Origin: a virus
IMG/VR virus record: IMGVR_UViG_3300032223_003164
Location: 1 to 42,783 of that record
Length of the DNA: 42,783 nt
Reading direction: 5' to 3' (one strand)
Position 1 is the stretch's first letter. Each line of letters starts with the position of its first letter. The notes under the pieces were generated by a model. That model was not told the DNA's origin and ran no database searches. It saw only the letters and a program-made list of their open reading frames with translations. A program made the position numbers and the translations under genes. Of the stretch, positions 39,397-42,783 are shown in pieces.

Positions 39397-42300
39397 CTAA
39401 TCAAATAAACCATCACTCAACAAAGTCTTTACAGAAGATGATGTTAATCTTGTCTTTCTCTCTTTGTTGTTAACAATATCATCATACGATAAAGAATTTT
39501 TTTCTGCAAGCTTTTGCATTCTTAAAGAATTTTTCTCTTCTTTATTTCTTTCCGCAACAATATTATCCCAATATTCTAAGAAATCTTCAACAACTTCAAA
39601 TTCCAAAGTATCAGGCAAACAACTTAAAGCATCGTGTTCAGCAAGGAAAGCTACCATACCACGATTTGGTCTAGCTCTATACGCTAAATCTTTACAATCC
39701 TCATAAGGTTGATGTTGCACGATATCAATTGCCCTAGCTCCTACACCTTTGATAGCAGAAAGGGGAAGAAGAATTTCACCCTTTTTGTTTACAGTGGTTT
39801 CGACTCCAGATTCATTTACATTAGCTGGCTTTACTGTAATTCTGTCCATACTGCATTCTTTAAGTAATACAGCAAGTTTATCTTCATCCAGTCTATCAAT
39901 CTGAATACAAGCAGCAAGCCATTCAGAAGGATAGTAATTACGCAAATAAGCAGTGTAATAAGAAAGCAAAGCATATGAACAGGCGTGAGATCTATTGAAG
40001 GCATATCCTCCAAATTTAGCCATCAATGCAAGTACTTCATCAATAACTTCTTCAGGAATTCCACGCTCTTTACTCTTGGTGGCAAAAAGATTACAAACAT
40101 CATCAAAATCTTTACCAGACTTCTTTGAAATTGCTTTACGTAATTTATCCACTTGTTGCCAGGTAAATCCAGCCATATCACGAGCCAAGAACATAGCTTG
40201 CTCCTGATAAACCATAATTCCATATGTCACTGAAAGATGTTTCTCAATAATAGGGTGAGCATATCTAATTGATTCTGGATGTCTTTTACCCTCTGCATAT
40301 TGAGGAATATAATCCATAGGCCCAGGACGATACAAAGCAGCCACAGCAATCAAGTCTTCAACATTAGAAGCATTGACATCTCTTAAAGCCTGTTGCATTC
40401 CTTTTGAAGCAAATTGAAACACGCTTGCAGTTTTACCCTTAGCATAGATGTTTTTAAAAATTTTGGGGTCTTCAAGATTGATCTTTTTAAAATCAATATC
40501 TTTGTTGTGAAGTCTTTTGATATGTTCAAGACAAAGAGCAACTTGATGAAAAGCAGCAAGTCCAAGAAAATCGTACTTGACCAATCCAACACGCTCAACA
40601 TTTTTCATATCGTAAGCAGAACACAAGTTTCCCTTACTATTTTCAATTGGTGCATTCAGGTAAATTGGTTCAGAAGATACAAGAACACCAGAAGCGTGAA
40701 CACCAAAGTTAGAATAAGTGCCAACCAATTGAATAGCACTATCTAATTCTTCACGCCATTTATCATAGTAGAACTTGAACTCTTCATTTTCCTGAATCGT
40801 TTCTTCAATTGTTGTTCCGGGCTTTTTAGAAATCAAAGCAGAAATCTTTAATGCCTGATTGTGAAAATCATTTGGGTATGTATCTTGAAACCTTGTAGAA
40901 GCTTTCAAACATCCTACAACAGAGTTTTTTGCAGCATATTTACCCCAAGTTCCAATCTGTGCTACGTGATCTTCTCCAAATCTTTCTTTAGTCCAATCAA
41001 TAACTTCAGAACGACGAGAATCATCAATATCTGTATCAACGTCAGGAAGGGCAGCAACTTTTGAAATTACAAGACCATCTGTTGGCATTTCTTCAGTGAT
41101 GTCAAGAATATGAGCAGTCCAAAGCTGAGAATCATTATGCTTTGCTTTGATTCCCATTTTTGCAAGATTATATATGTAAGATGACAAACCTTGATTCTCT
41201 AAAACCCACAATTCTTTCTCAATCTCAGGCTCGTATTTCTTATTTTCTGGGAATACTTCTAGCCATTGTTTGGTAATCTTCCTTAACTTTTTAGTGTAAG
41301 GAATTTGATCCATATCACCATACTCATTAATAAATTGAGAAGCTGGAAATTCAGGTATATCTATTTTGTATTGAGTTCCACGACCAGGATTCAAGAAGCG
41401 TTCAAACATTAAGTTCCAACGCACTGGGTCTACATTGCAAACCTCAAGGCAGAAGTTTACTAAAGATCCAACACCAGAACCACGAATGCCAAAGTGGATA
41501 TCTTTGTGCTTCATAAACTCAACTAATTCTCTTTGAATTAAGAAGTAGTCAGTTACACCCATATACCAAATCTGACGTAATTCACTATCTAAACGGGCTA
41601 GATAATTGTTGGTAAATAAATTAGCTTGACGTAAACCTGAAATGCAAAGATAGGCTAAATATGCTTCATTTGCTTTGTGATGTGGTAGCTTTGTTTTCCA
41701 GAAGTTGTTAAACTCTGGGTTATCTTTTGGAATACGAGCAGCTGGAAGTAAGTGAGGAACATCAAGCTTAAAGAAATCTTCTACCATTTCTGAAATAAGA
41801 ACAGAATTCTTTAAGGCATCAGGAACACTTGACCCAAAAATCTTATGCATATCATCATAAGGCTTCAGATAAAACTGATGACTACCATAAGCTTCTTTCT
41901 TACCATTCTTCTTATCTGTTCTGCTGTCTCTTTGGTCACGCATCTGAATCAAGACATCGTGAATCTTCCAATCTAATTTGTCAAGATAGTGAACGTCATT
42001 AGATGCAACAACAGGTAGATCATACTTATTAGCAAGATCCAAAAGAAAAGGCATATTGTGGGCTTGTTCATCAATTCCGTGATGCTGTAATTCAATAAAA
42101 TATCGGTCTTGAAAAACATTCTTAAATCGATTTACAACACGATTGGCTAGGTCAACATCTTCACGCATCAAAGATTGATTTAACTCAGAAGCAAGACAGC
42201 CAGAAAGAGCAATTACACCTTCAGAATGTTTTTCTATACATCCCCAATCAACACGAGGAGAATAGTGGAAAGCATCTGGATCATTGCCAAGAGCTGAAAG

Positions 42301-42642
42301 AGAAAGAAGATTCTTGTAGCCTGTTTCGTTTTGAGCAAGAAGAGTAAGGTGATTTAATTTCTTACGTCTACCATCTTCTGTTTTACTCTTATCAAAACGA
42401 TCTTCACAGGTATAAACTTCAATACCAATAATAGGTTTGATAGGTTCAAAGTTGCTGTAAGAACGGCAAGCTTCAACAAATTCAACAGCACCACCCATCT
42501 TTCCGTGATCTGTAATTGCTGTGGCTCGGAAACCCATCTCACGAGCTTTTAATGCATATTTTGCTGGGGTAGGTAATGCATCTTGAATTGAAAAATGCGT
42601 ATGAGCATGTAAATGGACAAAATCTTTATTAGAACTACACAT
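39397..42642 (-). CDS. dnaE: DNA polymerase III alpha subunit (C-family, DnaE type)
   Basis: Replicative DNA polymerase, 1081 residues from ATG 42642, supported by AGAGG at 42649-42653; a TTG at 42660 would add six residues without better support. The N-terminal PHP domain looks intact: HLHAHTHFS (10-18) and ITDHGKMGG (43-51). The palm has PDVDTD (533-538, catalytic Asp). Later motifs are RPGPMDYIPQYAEG, YQEQAMFLARDM and FNRSHACSYALLSYYTAYL. With an intact PHP site it could proofread by itself. The C-terminus LLSDGLFD might be a clamp-binding peptide. It is the first gene of the replication run, followed by the acidic unknown gene, the SSB-like gene and recA. Confidence 0.95.
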   Translation of the reverse strand: MCSSNKDFVHLHAHTHFSIQDALPTPAKYALKAREMGFRATAITDHGKMGGAVEFVEACRSYSNFEPIKPIIGIEVYTCEDRFDKSKTEDGRRKKLNHLTLLAQNETGYKNLLSLSALGNDPDAFHYSPRVDWGCIEKHSEGVIALSGCLASELNQSLMREDVDLANRVVNRFKNVFQDRYFIELQHHGIDEQAHNMPFLLDLANKYDLPVVASNDVHYLDKLDWKIHDVLIQMRDQRDSRTDKKNGKKEAYGSHQFYLKPYDDMHKIFGSSVPDALKNSVLISEMVEDFFKLDVPHLLPAARIPKDNPEFNNFWKTKLPHHKANEAYLAYLCISGLRQANLFTNNYLARLDSELRQIWYMGVTDYFLIQRELVEFMKHKDIHFGIRGSGVGSLVNFCLEVCNVDPVRWNLMFERFLNPGRGTQYKIDIPEFPASQFINEYGDMDQIPYTKKLRKITKQWLEVFPENKKYEPEIEKELWVLENQGLSSYIYNLAKMGIKAKHNDSQLWTAHILDITEEMPTDGLVISKVAALPDVDTDIDDSRRSEVIDWTKERFGEDHVAQIGTWGKYAAKNSVVGCLKASTRFQDTYPNDFHNQALKISALISKKPGTTIEETIQENEEFKFYYDKWREELDSAIQLVGTYSNFGVHASGVLVSSEPIYLNAPIENSKGNLCSAYDMKNVERVGLVKYDFLGLAAFHQVALCLEHIKRLHNKDIDFKKINLEDPKIFKNIYAKGKTASVFQFASKGMQQALRDVNASNVEDLIAVAALYRPGPMDYIPQYAEGKRHPESIRYAHPIIEKHLSVTYGIMVYQEQAMFLARDMAGFTWQQVDKLRKAISKKSGKDFDDVCNLFATKSKERGIPEEVIDEVLALMAKFGGYAFNRSHACSYALLSYYTAYLRNYYPSEWLAACIQIDRLDEDKLAVLLKECSMDRITVKPANVNESGVETTVNKKGEILLPLSAIKGVGARAIDIVQHQPYEDCKDLAYRARPNRGMVAFLAEHDALSCLPDTLEFEVVEDFLEYWDNIVAERNKEEKNSLRMQKLAEKNSLSYDDIVNNKERKTRLTSSSVKTLLSDGLFD

Positions 42643-42676
42643 AAACTGCCTCTTTCGCAAGCGCCATCAAAGATAG

Positions 42677-42742
42677 TCATTCACTTGCAGATTTAGAGAA
42701 TTGCTTTATTGCTATTCGAATAGAGTTTACCATTTTTTTCAT
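42677..42742 (-). CDS. Possible 21-codon leader peptide before dnaE
   Basis: ATG 42742 to TGA 42677, encoding a basic 21-residue peptide (MKKMVNSIRIAIKQFSKSAS-E). An AAGG lies about 8 nt upstream of the ATG, inside the 3' arm of the hairpin at 42752-42773. It could be a translated leader that affects dnaE, or chance. No homology can be judged at this length. Confidence 0.25.
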   Translation of the reverse strand: MKKMVNSIRIAIKQFSKSASE

Positions 42743-42751
42743 GATAATGCC

Positions 42752-42773
42752 TTGGTTCGAGATTAAGAACCAA
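42752..42773 (-). other. 7-bp hairpin in the dnaE leader region
   Basis: Perfect inverted repeat TTGGTTC / GAACCAA with an 8-nt loop near the right edge. On the minus strand its 3' arm abuts the AAGG of the small leader ORF, so it could mask that ribosome site. It is also near the window edge, so its full context is unknown. Confidence 0.35.
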
Positions 42774-42783
42774 CTTCTTATCA

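Noticed and set aside
11822-42642. Inteins or homing endonucleases in terL, nrdA, recA or dnaE
   Set aside because: All have near-normal lengths and continuous motifs with no Cys/Ser...His-Asn splicing blocks.
42749-42773. tRNA T-arm-like sequence (GGTTCGAGA) near the right edge
   Set aside because: No matching acceptor, D or anticodon arms can be laid out upstream; it is better described as a simple hairpin.
1-42783. CRISPR arrays, IS elements or long direct repeats
   Set aside because: No regularly spaced direct repeats, transposase motifs or terminal inverted repeats were seen on either strand.

Overview
The window is part of the genome of a large, AT-rich tailed bacteriophage (by eye about one third G+C). 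Almost every base is coding. Genes are packed in long runs on the minus strand with ATGA or TAATG stop/start overlaps, and only four genes lie on the plus strand. The left part encodes phage packaging and head proteins (large terminase, candidate small terminase, portal, prohead protease). The right part encodes a bacterial-type DNA replication and nucleotide metabolism set. No tRNA, IS element, intein or CRISPR array was seen. The host cannot be named. UGA acts as a normal stop in several ATGA overlaps, so the code is standard.

Layout. (1) 1-15.4 kb, minus strand: a packaging and head module read right to left: an unknown protein, a zinc-motif protein in the TerS position, TerL, about 7.7 kb of mostly unknown genes (including a DUF192 domain in frame behind a UGA), a portal carrying a C-terminal PD-(D/E)XK nuclease-like domain, and a partial prohead protease at the left edge. 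(2) 15.6-18.3 kb, plus strand: a lone 912-residue HExxH zincin-like protein. (3) 18.3-26.0 kb, minus strand: two runs encoding two sigma-70 family factors, clamp-loader delta, sliding clamp, a short adenylosuccinate-synthetase-like enzyme, DnaX, a pseudo-metallopeptidase, a small conserved protein and dUTPase. (4) 26.05-27.1 kb, plus strand: two genes starting with the same MWY-type N terminus, one a GNAT acetyltransferase. (5) 27.1-35.0 kb, minus strand: class Ia ribonucleotide reductase, an unknown gene, a SpoVS-like protein, a sigma-like protein with zinc fingers, RecJ and a minimal DnaG. (6) 35.1-36.25 kb, plus strand: a P/Q/N-rich protein. (7) 36.3-42.6 kb, minus strand: RecA, an SSB-like protein, an unknown acidic protein and a DnaE-type DNA polymerase III alpha subunit.

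How the genes fit together. DnaE, DnaX, delta and DnaN give the phage its own Pol III-style replicase. DnaG, RecJ, RecA and the SSB-like protein supply priming, end processing, recombination and ssDNA protection, and RNR, dUTPase and the PurA-like enzyme supply or modify dNTPs. Three sigma-like proteins suggest staged transcription. Strong hairpin terminators separate the units.

Most unusual signals: the portal-nuclease fusion; the in-frame UGA between a 163-residue ORF and a DUF192 domain that has no start codon of its own; six first-in-unit genes with a -10-like hexamer only 6-7 nt before the ATG (a leaderless-mRNA signature); short N-terminal tags shared by otherwise unrelated proteins; and a zinc-finger sigma-like factor.
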